7,075 nucleotides of DNA from an uncultured Collinsella sp. (GCA_902475375.1 CABRZC010000099.1:1-7075); one strand, 5' to 3'. Counted from the stretch's first letter, positions 1-6,561 are shown. The notes: a model not told the origin generated them from the sequence alone. Made by a program: numbers and translations.

Positions 1-154
1 CGACGCCCTTCGTCGCCTTAAGCTCATTGGTCTGGGCGAGCGATTCATCCTTGAGGTGGAAGCGGAGACGCGTAATGCAGTGGCTCACGTCTAACACATT
101 GTCTCGACCACCGACCTTTGTGATGATTTCATCGCAAAGCTTCTGGTATTTCAT
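1..154 (-). CDS. PTS transporter EIIB domain, glucose/beta-glucoside type (N-terminal 51 residues, cut by window edge)
   Basis: The first 51 codons encode the start of a PTS EIIB domain. Residues 24-32 read SHCITRLRF, the family signature containing the phosphorylated cysteine (Cys26), and GGRDNV (15-20) precedes it as in glucose/sucrose/beta-glucoside permeases. Known for the family: EIIB passes phosphate from EIIA to the incoming sugar, and in beta-glucoside permeases EIIB is followed by membrane EIIC and often EIIA in one chain. Only EIIB is visible here, so the domain order beyond it is inferred. The ATG at 154 has GGAG (161-164) 6 nt upstream. The frame continues upstream to two more ATGs (up to 14 residues longer), but the family normally begins at MxYxxL, so 154 is preferred. 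It lies 193 nt downstream of a ceramidase-like gene on the same strand and is probably the importer for that operon's substrate. The substrate cannot be read from this fragment. Confidence 0.9.
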   Translation of the reverse strand, partial: MKYQKLCDEIITKVGGRDNVLDVSHCITRLRFHLKDESLAQTNELKATKGV

Positions 155-347
155 GGAATTCTCCTTTTTCTGAGCGGGGTATAGCATCGATTTCATGCCT
201 CCGTAGTCGACGTGGGAGGGCAAGGAACCCGCTTCCCCCTTTGAAATCCGCGGACGCACGTACGCCCGGGATGGGAAACGGCAGAGAAGATGGAAGATGC
301 CGATCACATGGCAGCGAGCCTCATTGGCCCATGCCACGCAATCAGGC
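155..347. other. Intergenic gap between ceramidase-like gene and PTS gene
   Basis: These 193 nt separate two same-strand genes. I see no convincing terminator hairpin with a U-run and no BglG/LicT-type antiterminator site. Short minus-strand ATGs here run into stops within a few codons or join the PTS frame. A TATACC hexamer next to the PTS gene (minus strand, about 178-183) has no good -35 partner. The gap could hold a PTS-specific promoter or just be a long operon spacer. Confidence 0.4.
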
Positions 348-1466
348 CTACAGACGCGAAGCTGCTGCGCCGAGAAGTCTCGTCGTCTGGCAGAACTTGT
401 CACACAGACGTTCCGGTTCACCCTGGGGAATCTGAGTACGCTCGGTCTCAAAGGAGAGGCCGTACTCGCGCGCCGGAAGGAAATACTCAAAATAGCCGTT
501 GGTGTAACCGCAGACTATTCCCTCGACCGGGCATTCGCGCTTCATGCGAATGCCCAAGTCGCTGCCAAGCTCACTCGGGAACACAAAGAGATGCAGGCCG
601 CCCAGACTGATGACGGCACACTTAAGCGTGAGCGAAAAGTCGTCATGGGCAACGGTGTGATAGAACGTCTGAGGCTCGATGCGGTCAAGAACGACCTCGC
701 GATCGAGCTTGATCTGGGAAATCGCCTCGGCAAGACCGGTCGAAACACGCTCAACCTCGGGAATGCCGCGTCCCTGGCGAAAATTGCGGTCGCTACAGTC
801 GCCAGCAGCACCGACGACCATGGCCGGATAGTAACCAAGACTCTGAGCGAGCTTTTTGCCGGTAAGACCGGCGAGTTCGCTCGTGAGCTCCGTGCAGTCG
901 GGTCCGACACAGGCAGAATGCACCGCCCAGTTCACAAAGCCCGCAAATGGCTTGCCTTCGGTATCGAAGAACGATACGACAATGACCTCATTGTCGGCGA
1001 GTTCACCTGGGATGATGCGGTTGTCGTAGAAACCGGTGATGACTTTTTTGCCCATGCGGCAGGTCGCAGGTCGCGCGTTGGCGCGGCACTCTTCGAAGCA
1101 TTGACAGATGGTATCGAGGAACCAGCGATAGTAGTCCTCGTTGAATTTTCCCGTCCACCAGCTGCGATGGTAGGCGACGATCGAAGTGTGGTCGTGCGTC
1201 GCGGAGAGCAGAACGCAGTCACGGTCGATTCCGTAGCGCTCGGCGAGCATCGTCTTGACTTCCTCGGCCATGCTTTCCTCGAACTCGAGGACATCGGCAT
1301 TAAAGAGAAACACTTCACGTTCGCCTTGCTGGAAGAGGATGGCGTTGGCGAAGACGTCGTCATGGACGCCTGTCGCAGGCTCCAGACGGTTGGGAAGATT
1401 GCGGTAGCCAATCAGGTAGATGTCGCCCTGTGGGGTGATTTTGCGGCGCGCGTGTCCAATGTTCAT
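348..1466 (-). CDS. Neutral/alkaline ceramidase-like amidase, cytoplasmic, metal site largely kept
   Basis: This 372-residue protein resembles the N-terminal catalytic domain of the neutral/alkaline non-lysosomal ceramidase family (zinc-dependent amide hydrolases). Landmarks in order: HDDVFANA (35-42) with LFNADVL (54-60); SATHDHTS (88-95), matching the SATHTHSG metal/active-site motif; NWAVHSACVGPD (179-190), with His183 where the family has a second zinc His; GAAGDCSDRN (219-228), matching GAAGDxNP; FPSELGSDLG (296-305), with Glu299 a candidate ligand; and GYTNGYFEYFLP (320-331), matching the family's GYANGYxGYxP. No signal peptide or C-terminal immunoglobulin-like domain is present, unlike secreted ceramidases, so it probably acts in the cytoplasm on a small substrate rather than on ceramide. 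GGAG (1474-1477) lies 7 nt before the ATG, and the upstream ceramidase-like gene stops 18 nt away, so they are co-transcribed. Family assignment is good; the substrate is unknown. Confidence 0.8.
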   Translation of the reverse strand: MNIGHARRKITPQGDIYLIGYRNLPNRLEPATGVHDDVFANAILFQQGEREVFLFNADVLEFEESMAEEVKTMLAERYGIDRDCVLLSATHDHTSIVAYHRSWWTGKFNEDYYRWFLDTICQCFEECRANARPATCRMGKKVITGFYDNRIIPGELADNEVIVVSFFDTEGKPFAGFVNWAVHSACVGPDCTELTSELAGLTGKKLAQSLGYYPAMVVGAAGDCSDRNFRQGRGIPEVERVSTGLAEAISQIKLDREVVLDRIEPQTFYHTVAHDDFSLTLKCAVISLGGLHLFVFPSELGSDLGIRMKRECPVEGIVCGYTNGYFEYFLPAREYGLSFETERTQIPQGEPERLCDKFCQTTRLLGAAASRL

Positions 1467-1484
1467 GCACGTTCTCCTTCTGTG

Positions 1485-2732
1485 TCACGCCGCATTCAAG
1501 GCGGCAATGATGATTTCGACGAGGCGCTCATGGGATCCGGCGGCAAAACCGGAGTTCATGGCCTCATAGGTGATCTTTTCGTACGCGTCGGGAGCCGGTA
1601 GGTACTTCTGTCCGCCGTTGACGAGCGTGGCAAAGAACACAGAGCCGGACCGAGCGGCGCGCACAGTGGCGCCGAATGCACTCGAGACCTCAGGTTGTAC
1701 GCCGACAAGCTCGACGTTTCCCAGCCGGAGCAGATAGACCCTCGTGCGCTGCTCGCCAGCGGCATGAAATTCATACGTTCGGTGCGGAGCCAAAGAGTGA
1801 AAATCGGCGCGTGTCTGAGCGGGCAGAAAAACGTCGACCGTGCGGGCATCGATGCCGGTGGCGTCATCCTCACGCGCCATGCGAACGGCCTCGATCAAAG
1901 CATCGCCCAAGGCCTGCCCCTGCTGGTGCAGCATGCGGTATCCGTCTTCATGGGCATCGACCGTCTGCTTAACGCCGGCCGCATCGAACATGACGTTCAT
2001 GGCGCGCTCCGCCGGACCTTGGTCGCCCGCGGCGCCTGGCAGCAACAGGGCAACGCCGCCCAGCTCGCGCTCGAGTGACATGGCGGCAAAACCAAAGAGG
2101 TCTCCGCTCGCCATGTGCCTCCCCTCGGAGTCGCGCGACCCGCCGAGCACGGAGGACTGAACGTCCGCCGTCGCGAGCACGGCAACATACTCGCCCCCGG
2201 CATCCCTTATGGCGAGTACGGGCATCGTGTGGTCGGCAAACCCCCTGGGATTCGAGCCCAACCACCAGCCGGCAGGCGTCTCAATGTCGCGATTAACGTT
2301 CACGGGGCATTCGCCCTCCACAGTGGCGAGCGTGGCAGAGCGAATGCCCGCAACAGCGCGCTCGACAGCCGTGCGGGCGGCAGCGACGAGCGCTGCGCGA
2401 TAGCGCTCGTTGCGGTTGCGGGCAGCATCGTCGACAAGATGCCCGGGAGTGCGGACGTGAGGCATGGAAAACGTGTGGGTAGGAACCACCCAAGAATAAG
2501 CACCGCTGCAATTGGCGGCATCCTCAACAACCTCACGCAGATCGGCGAGTAGAGCCGGAGCGATCGAGGTGACCTCAAGCGAAAGGACGCAGGCGCGTCG
2601 CCCCGTCCCCTCGATGATAAGGGCACGGGCGAAGACCTCATGACGGAGTTCGTCGAAACCGTCGAACGGCAACACGTCCCCAAGATCGATGGCCACACGA
2701 GCGGCCCCAGCCCTCATCTCTCCTTCGTCCAT
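1485..2732 (-). CDS. Divergent ceramidase-like protein, zinc-site residues substituted
   Basis: This 415-residue protein is a second member of the ceramidase-like fold and a distant paralogue of the next gene. It shows RHEVFARALIIE (30-41), PTHTFSMPH (84-92) where the family has ATHTHSGP, ATADVQSSVLGG (187-198) where it has ACHPTVLG, GAAGDQGPAE (233-242) matching GAAGDxNP, and TLVNGGQKYLPAPDAYE (369-385) matching the C-terminal NGYxGYxPxxxAYE segment. Two positions usually His appear as Phe88 and Gln192, so metal binding may be altered or lost. The frame stays open to an ATG at 2864, but that overlaps the preceding amidohydrolase. The ATG at 2732 has GGGGAG (2741-2746) 8 nt upstream and starts where the homology starts, 26 nt after the amidohydrolase stop. 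No signal peptide is seen. It may be an enzyme with different chemistry or a partner subunit of the downstream paralogue; both are inference. Confidence 0.7.
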   Translation of the reverse strand: MDEGEMRAGAARVAIDLGDVLPFDGFDELRHEVFARALIIEGTGRRACVLSLEVTSIAPALLADLREVVEDAANCSGAYSWVVPTHTFSMPHVRTPGHLVDDAARNRNERYRAALVAAARTAVERAVAGIRSATLATVEGECPVNVNRDIETPAGWWLGSNPRGFADHTMPVLAIRDAGGEYVAVLATADVQSSVLGGSRDSEGRHMASGDLFGFAAMSLERELGGVALLLPGAAGDQGPAERAMNVMFDAAGVKQTVDAHEDGYRMLHQQGQALGDALIEAVRMAREDDATGIDARTVDVFLPAQTRADFHSLAPHRTYEFHAAGEQRTRVYLLRLGNVELVGVQPEVSSAFGATVRAARSGSVFFATLVNGGQKYLPAPDAYEKITYEAMNSGFAAGSHERLVEIIIAALNAA

Positions 2733-2758
2733 GGCAGATACTCCCCTCTGATTGCCGC

Positions 2759-3793
2759 TCACTCGACACCGTACAGTTGCTGCGCCGTACCGCCAAGCAC
2801 AAGGTCGCTGTCTGTATCGCTCAGATTTGCAGCGCGAACGCAGGCGACACCCTCGGTGAGCCACTCGCGTTTAACGGGATAGCTCGTGCCAAAAACAATA
2901 TGGTCTGCACCCAGCACGTCAACCGCGCAGGTAAGGAGTATCTTGCCCCAAGGCTGAGCATGGGACATGTCGAAATAGATGTTGTTCTCGAGGCGCCTGG
3001 AAACGGTCTCGGTATCGACCTGAAAACGGCCAGAAGCATCAGGGCGCTTGGGACCATGAGGCAGCAGCATCTCCTTGAACGCAAAGTATGCGCCGCCGAG
3101 CATGGAGTGGACCATCTTGATATTGGGGTAGCGCTCAAAGAAATCGCCAAAGATCTCTCGGCCGATCGCCGTAGTTTGGTCGACGCAGCGGCCATAAGAG
3201 CGGCGAAGGTTGTCGTACGCGAGAAGCGATTCGTTCTCGACCGGCACGGGAACATGGTGCACGTAAACGGTGACATGGCGTTCGTTCAGGTGCTCGAAAA
3301 AGCTCGAGAAGACCTGGTCGTCGAGATAGCGCTTGCCGTAGTGAGCACAGAGCTGCACACCCGCAAAACCATCGTCGAGCCTGCGGTCGAGCTCCTCCAA
3401 ATTCGCTTTGGTGCCAAAGGGCGGCACGGCGACAAGCGGAATCAGACGGCCACTTGACGCCTTCGCGTCAGCAGCCATACCGTCGTTGAAACGCCGGCAC
3501 ATCTCGAGCGACATCCACTCGTGACAGCCGGGGAGCTTGAGGATCGCCTTGTCGACCCCCGCCTCATCCATATCGGCCAAGCGCTTCTCGAGGGTGTAGT
3601 CGCCCTCAATGTAGTTAAGACCCGGAGAACCGGCGGGCATCTCGATCACGATCTGTCGTTTGCCGGCGGAATTCATGGTCAGATAGCCTTCGGTGTCATA
3701 GGCGCGGGGTACCTCGGCCAAAAACTGTTCGCAGAGCGTCTCGTCATGAAAGATGCGCTCGTCGAACCAGTAGGAATTTGCATCGATAATCAT
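2759..3793 (-). CDS. Amidohydrolase-2 family TIM-barrel protein with lost metal ligands
   Basis: This 344-residue protein matches the amidohydrolase-2 family (relatives of ACMSD and resorcylate decarboxylases, and hydrolases such as LigI). Seen: a first strand MIIDANSYW (1-9); DMDEAGVDKAIL (74-85), the usual helix-strand after a regulator-of-barrel loop; GRLIPLVAVPP (115-125); GFAGVQLCAHYG (142-153); VYVHHVPVP (176-184); TTAIGREIFGDFFERYPNIKMVHSMLGG (207-234); and DHIVFGTSYP (297-306). Family members normally have HxH or ExH after strand 1 and Asp in the last FGSDYP motif; here these are Asn6/Tyr8 and Ser304. His179/180 and His229 remain. The frame is open to 3946, but that stretch contains the likely promoter. 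The ATG at 3793 has AAAGGCGG (3803-3810) 9 nt upstream and starts at the first barrel strand. It is the first gene of the operon. The reaction is unknown; hydrolysis, decarboxylation or a non-enzymatic role are possible. Confidence 0.75.
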   Translation of the reverse strand: MIIDANSYWFDERIFHDETLCEQFLAEVPRAYDTEGYLTMNSAGKRQIVIEMPAGSPGLNYIEGDYTLEKRLADMDEAGVDKAILKLPGCHEWMSLEMCRRFNDGMAADAKASSGRLIPLVAVPPFGTKANLEELDRRLDDGFAGVQLCAHYGKRYLDDQVFSSFFEHLNERHVTVYVHHVPVPVENESLLAYDNLRRSYGRCVDQTTAIGREIFGDFFERYPNIKMVHSMLGGAYFAFKEMLLPHGPKRPDASGRFQVDTETVSRRLENNIYFDMSHAQPWGKILLTCAVDVLGADHIVFGTSYPVKREWLTEGVACVRAANLSDTDSDLVLGGTAQQLYGVE

Positions 3794-3825
3794 TGGTTGG
3801 AACCGCCTTTCATCTTGTCGAGAAC

Positions 3826-3855
3826 ATTCTAAAAAAGCGGACACACGGACATCAA
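3826..3855 (-). promoter_or_regulatory. Probable promoter of the amidohydrolase/ceramidase-like/PTS operon
   Basis: On the minus strand TTGATG (3855-3850) and TAGAAT (3831-3826) are separated by 18 nt and read toward the amidohydrolase gene. Transcription would start near 3819 and leave a leader of about 26 nt before the ATG at 3793, including its Shine-Dalgarno site. The -35 box is weak (four of six consensus bases), which fits a promoter that needs an activator bound at the adjacent TGGAAT elements. Confidence 0.5.
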
Positions 3856-3891
3856 TTCCAGTTGAAGCACACTGTATTCCATTTTGGAATA
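3855..3891. promoter_or_regulatory. Inverted-repeat operator plus aligned half-site
   Basis: A perfect dyad, TATTCCA-TTT-TGGAATA, occupies 3875-3891. The half-site ATTCCA recurs at 3855-3860 in the same orientation, 21 bp from its counterpart at 3876-3881, about two helical turns. The dyad centre lies near -64 and the half-site near -38 relative to the predicted start, overlapping the -35 region. The symmetry indicates a dimeric regulator. TTCC/GGAA dyads occur with several families (some IclR-type proteins among them), but the regulator is not in the window and its family cannot be decided here. Confidence 0.55.
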
Positions 3892-3961
3892 TAGTTTTCC
3901 GTTCACACGCGATTCCCACTCGCCCAAACGATCGAGACGCCGACAACGCGAGCTTTAACAG

Positions 3962-3998
3962 AAAACGGGCGACCCGAATCTGTTACGGGCCGCCCGTT
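3962..3998 (-). terminator. Rho-independent terminator of the HTH-aminotransferase gene
   Basis: Arms 3964-3976 and 3986-3998 form a 13-bp GC-rich stem with a 9-nt loop. The single non-Watson-Crick position is a G-U wobble in the minus-strand RNA but an A-C mismatch in the plus-strand RNA, so the hairpin is best suited to minus-strand transcripts. A short T-run follows on the minus strand (3965-3962). It begins 22 nt after the aminotransferase stop and insulates the catabolic operon. A smaller 6-bp hairpin (4003-4008 with 4014-4019) lies between the stop and this stem. Confidence 0.8.
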
Positions 3999-4020
3999 AA
4001 ATGACAGACTATCTCTGTCG

Positions 4021-5541
4021 TTATGATTGGCGGTAATGGTCGAAGAAGTCGGCGAGGTCTTCGAGGGACTCTTTGAGTACTTCCATGCGCGGCAGGTACA
4101 CGATGCGGAAGTGGTCGGGCTCAGCCCAGTTGAAGCCGCCGCCGCGCGTAATCAGGATCTTCTTCTCGTGCAGCAGGTCAAGGGCGAATTGCTCGTCATC
4201 GGTGATGTTGAACTTTTTAACATCCATCTTGGGGAAGATGTAGAACGCCGCACGCGGCTTAACCACCGAGATGCCGTCAATCTTGTTGAGCGCCTCATAC
4301 ACAAAGTTGCGCTGCTCGTAGACACGGCCGCCGGGACGGATGTAGTCGTTGACCGACTGATGGCCACCGAGTGCCGTCTGAACGATCGACTGAGCCGGCA
4401 CGTTGGAGCACAGGCGCATGTTGGAGAGCATGTTGATGCCCATGATGAAGTCGCTCATGCAGCGCTGGTTGCCCGAAAGCACCATCCAGCCAATGCGATA
4501 GCCCGCGATCATGTGCGACTTGGAAAGGCCGCTAAAGGTGACACAGGGCAGATCGGGGGCGAGCGAGGCAATCGAGACGTGCTCGTAGCCGTCCATGCAC
4601 AGGCGGTCGTAGATCTCATCGGCAAAGATCATCAGCTGATGCCTGCGTGCAATCTCGACGATGCCCTCGAGCACCTCGCGCGGATAGACAGAACCCGTGG
4701 GGTTGTTGGGGTTGATGATGACGAGGGCTTTGGTCGCGCTCGTGATCTTGGACTCCATATCCTCCAGGTCGGGATACCAATCCGCCTGCTCATCGCACAG
4801 ATAATGTACGGGATGACCGCCAGCAAGGGTTGCGCACGCCGTCCAGAGCGGATAGTCGGGGCTGGGGATCAGAATCTCGTCGCCATTGTCGAGCAGCGCG
4901 TTCATCGAAAGCTGAATGAGCTCGGACACGCCGTTGCCCGTGTAGATATGCTCCATCTGAACGTTGGGCAGGCCTTTGATCTGCGAATACTGCATGATCG
5001 CCTTGCGCGCGGAGAACAGGCCACGCGAGTTGGAATAGCCTTCGCAGTCGGGCAGCTGCTGGCGCATGTCCTTGATGACCTCATCGGGCGTGCGGAAACC
5101 GAAGGGCGCCGGGTTGCCGATATTGAGCTTGAGGATGCGCTCGCCCTCGTCCTCCATACGGGCGGCCTCGTCGACGACGGGACCGCGCACGTCATACAGG
5201 ACGTTATCGAGCTTGGTGGATTTAGAAAAAGTACGCATGGTGGTGCTCCTTGCAATTTGAGCTGAGGGATGGGGTTCGGGCTTGGAATCGTTGCGGGGTG
5301 ATGATGCCTCGCCTTGATCGGCGTCGCCGGCAAGCAGCCAGGTAACATCGACCTCCAAAATACGGGCGAGCAGCTCAGCCACATCGCGCCGCGGGATCGT
5401 CTTGCCGCTCACATATTGGCTCATCTGACTCTTGCCGAGTTTTTTGCCGAGCATCTCCGATGCGCGGATTACGTCCGACTGGCGAACGTCGCGATTGGAC
5501 ATAGTCTGTCGCAGGCGATCGCAAAACGTCTCTTGGGCCAC
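4021..5541 (-). CDS. alaA: Cro/CI helix-turn-helix domain fused to AlaA-type alanine aminotransferase
   Basis: The 506-residue protein has two parts. Residues 6-72 form a Cro/CI (XRE) DNA-binding domain, with the probable recognition helix around KSQMSQYVSGK (37-47) and the closing ITWLLAG-like end VTWLLAG (66-72). A polar, proline-rich linker (about 73-101) follows. Residues 102-506 are a full-length class I PLP aminotransferase closely resembling E. coli AlaA, which makes alanine from pyruvate and glutamate: KLNIGNPAPFGF (138-149), NPNNPTG (277-283), ADEIYD (307-312), SGLSKS with the PLP lysine Lys341 (240 in AlaA numbering), and Arg479 for substrate carboxylate. The part after the linker is 405 residues, the length of AlaA. 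GTG at 5541 is chosen because AAGGAGGT (5546-5553) precedes it by 4 nt; an upstream ATG at 5592 lacks such a site and lies in the operator repeats. Catalytic residues are intact, so this should be an active enzyme that may also regulate transcription. Confidence 0.85.
   Translation of the reverse strand: MAQETFCDRLRQTMSNRDVRQSDVIRASEMLGKKLGKSQMSQYVSGKTIPRRDVAELLARILEVDVTWLLAGDADQGEASSPRNDSKPEPHPSAQIARSTTMRTFSKSTKLDNVLYDVRGPVVDEAARMEDEGERILKLNIGNPAPFGFRTPDEVIKDMRQQLPDCEGYSNSRGLFSARKAIMQYSQIKGLPNVQMEHIYTGNGVSELIQLSMNALLDNGDEILIPSPDYPLWTACATLAGGHPVHYLCDEQADWYPDLEDMESKITSATKALVIINPNNPTGSVYPREVLEGIVEIARRHQLMIFADEIYDRLCMDGYEHVSIASLAPDLPCVTFSGLSKSHMIAGYRIGWMVLSGNQRCMSDFIMGINMLSNMRLCSNVPAQSIVQTALGGHQSVNDYIRPGGRVYEQRNFVYEALNKIDGISVVKPRAAFYIFPKMDVKKFNITDDEQFALDLLHEKKILITRGGGFNWAEPDHFRIVYLPRMEVLKESLEDLADFFDHYRQS
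5236..5253 (-). promoter_or_regulatory. Internal ribosome binding site and ATG for a free-standing AlaA
   Basis: Inside the fusion gene, GCAAGGAG (5253-5246) lies 7 nt before ATG codon 102 (5238-5236), in frame. The ATG falls where E. coli AlaA homology begins (MRTFSKSTKLDNVLYDVRGP). Both motif strength and placement fit a genuine second translation start, giving a 405-residue aminotransferase without the DNA-binding domain alongside the 506-residue fusion. Confidence 0.65.
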
Positions 5542-5562
5542 AGGAACCTCCTTGCTGGCAAA

Positions 5563-5643
5563 GTTCAATTTATAGAACACGAATTGAACCAAGGTTCAAT
5601 TTAGCAAGCAGTATAGCGCGGCACCTCATTCGAAAGTTCAATT
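5563..5643. promoter_or_regulatory. GTTCAATT operator cluster in the HTH-aminotransferase promoter region
   Basis: GTTCAATT occurs at 5563-5570, 5594-5601 and 5636-5643, and its complement AATTGAAC at 5582-5589. The middle pair forms a perfect 9+2+9 inverted repeat (AATTGAACC, AA, GGTTCAATT; 5582-5601). Starts of the same-strand copies are 31 and 42 nt apart, close to three and four helical turns. Candidate minus-strand -10 boxes TATACT (5615-5610) and TATAAA (5574-5569) lie among the copies, though neither has a good -35 at 17 nt. The layout suggests autoregulation by the fused HTH domain; that link is inferred. Confidence 0.65.
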
Positions 5644-5703
5644 TCATAAGAAAATGTACCGGACTCCGAGATTTGCCCAAAGCGGACAATGGCGTGTACG
5701 CGT

Positions 5704-6561
5704 TTAGAGGTATTCAAGGAATCGAGCGGCGGCAAGCGAAACGTCAGCCGTGCGATATATCGCATTGATCTGCCGATGGGGATGTCCCTCGAGCGAACGC
5801 ACGGCAACATCGAACTGACAGCGGCGCAAGATGAGCGCGGGAAGAATGCTCACGCCCAGGCCGTCCTCGACCATGGCCATAATCGCATAGTCATCCCAGG
5901 TCGACAGCTTGGAGCACACCGTCAGTCCCGCCCGACGGAACAGCGGCGTAATCTCATCATCGGTGCCGCGTTCTAGCAGAATAAACTGCTCGTTGGCTAA
6001 ATCGGCAAGAGAGACGACCTCCGCCGTGGCAAGCAAAGAATCTGCCGGCACCACGGCCATCAGCTCGTCTTGCGCCAACGGCCGCGACGCCATGCCAGCA
6101 CCGCGTGGCTCACGCGGGATAAAACCCAGGTCGCAGCGGCCTTCCGCCACCCATTGCTCAATCTCGGAGTAATCACCCATCAGCAGCTCGTAATCGACAT
6201 CCGGATGATCGGCGCGAAAGCGCGCAATCACCGGCGGCAGCACGTGGGTCGCCACGCTCGAAAACGTACCGATGCAGATTTTGCCGCGCATGAGCCCACG
6301 CATCTTATCCACGCGTCGCTGCAGGCGAGTGAATTCCTCACAGAGCGCCTCGACAGCCGGCATGACCTGCCGCCCGTCGGCAGAAAGCACTACGCCCTCG
6401 CGACTGCGGTCGAGCACCTTAAAGCCCCAATCGGCCTCAAGATCGGCCACCATACGGCTCACGCCCGACTGTGAATAGCTCAGCCGCTCGGCAGCACGCG
6501 TAAAGCTTCCGGCGCGCACCGTCTCCAGCAGCACCTGCATCTTTTGAATATTCGTTTCCAC
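5704..6561 (-). CDS. LysR-type transcriptional regulator
   Basis: A 285-residue protein of normal LysR length. The N-terminal winged helix-turn-helix is clear: FTRAAERLSYSQSGVSRMVADLE (about 20-42) matches the LysR signature (A-A-xx-L-xxSQ-xxxS-xxI-xxLE), followed by LDRSREGVVLSADG, the wing. A linker helix (about 65-90) leads into the effector domain starting GKICIGTFSSVATHVLPPVI, with CDLGFI and DGLGVSILP as typical subdomain landmarks. An ATG at 6582 would add seven residues, but GTG at 6561 has GGAGG (6568-6572) 6 nt upstream and starts where LysR proteins normally do, so GTG is preferred. It is divergent from a DMT transporter, its likely target. The effector is unknown. The next gene, the HTH-aminotransferase, starts 162 nt downstream with no obvious terminator between them, so some read-through is possible. 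Confidence 0.92.
   Translation of the reverse strand: METNIQKMQVLLETVRAGSFTRAAERLSYSQSGVSRMVADLEADWGFKVLDRSREGVVLSADGRQVMPAVEALCEEFTRLQRRVDKMRGLMRGKICIGTFSSVATHVLPPVIARFRADHPDVDYELLMGDYSEIEQWVAEGRCDLGFIPREPRGAGMASRPLAQDELMAVVPADSLLATAEVVSLADLANEQFILLERGTDDEITPLFRRAGLTVCSKLSTWDDYAIMAMVEDGLGVSILPALILRRCQFDVAVRSLEGHPHRQINAIYRTADVSLAAARFLEYL

Noticed and set aside
155..347. BglG/LicT-type antiterminator upstream of the PTS gene
   Set aside because: Glucoside PTS genes often have one, but I could find neither the conserved RNA antiterminator sequence nor a convincing overlapping terminator here.
297..1601. 434-codon open frame on the plus strand
   Set aside because: It lies antisense to the ceramidase-like gene and is a shadow of its codon bias. 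The minus-strand protein has family motifs and a Shine-Dalgarno site; this frame has neither.
2733..2864. N-terminal extension of the divergent ceramidase-like gene to an ATG at 2864
   Set aside because: It would overlap the end of the amidohydrolase gene and encodes an Arg/Cys-rich stretch without family similarity. The ATG at 2732 has a strong ribosome binding site.
2777..3457. 226-codon plus-strand open frame opposite the amidohydrolase
   Set aside because: Shadow frame: no recognisable domain or ribosome binding site, and it overlaps a gene with clear homology.
3794..3946. N-terminal extension of the amidohydrolase to an ATG at 3946
   Set aside because: This stretch contains the dyad operator and predicted promoter, and the protein family starts at the first barrel strand encoded from 3793.
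4027..5265. 412-codon open frame on the plus strand
   Set aside because: It is antisense to the AlaA-like gene, whose homology is unmistakable. The translation resembles no known family and reflects high GC in third positions.
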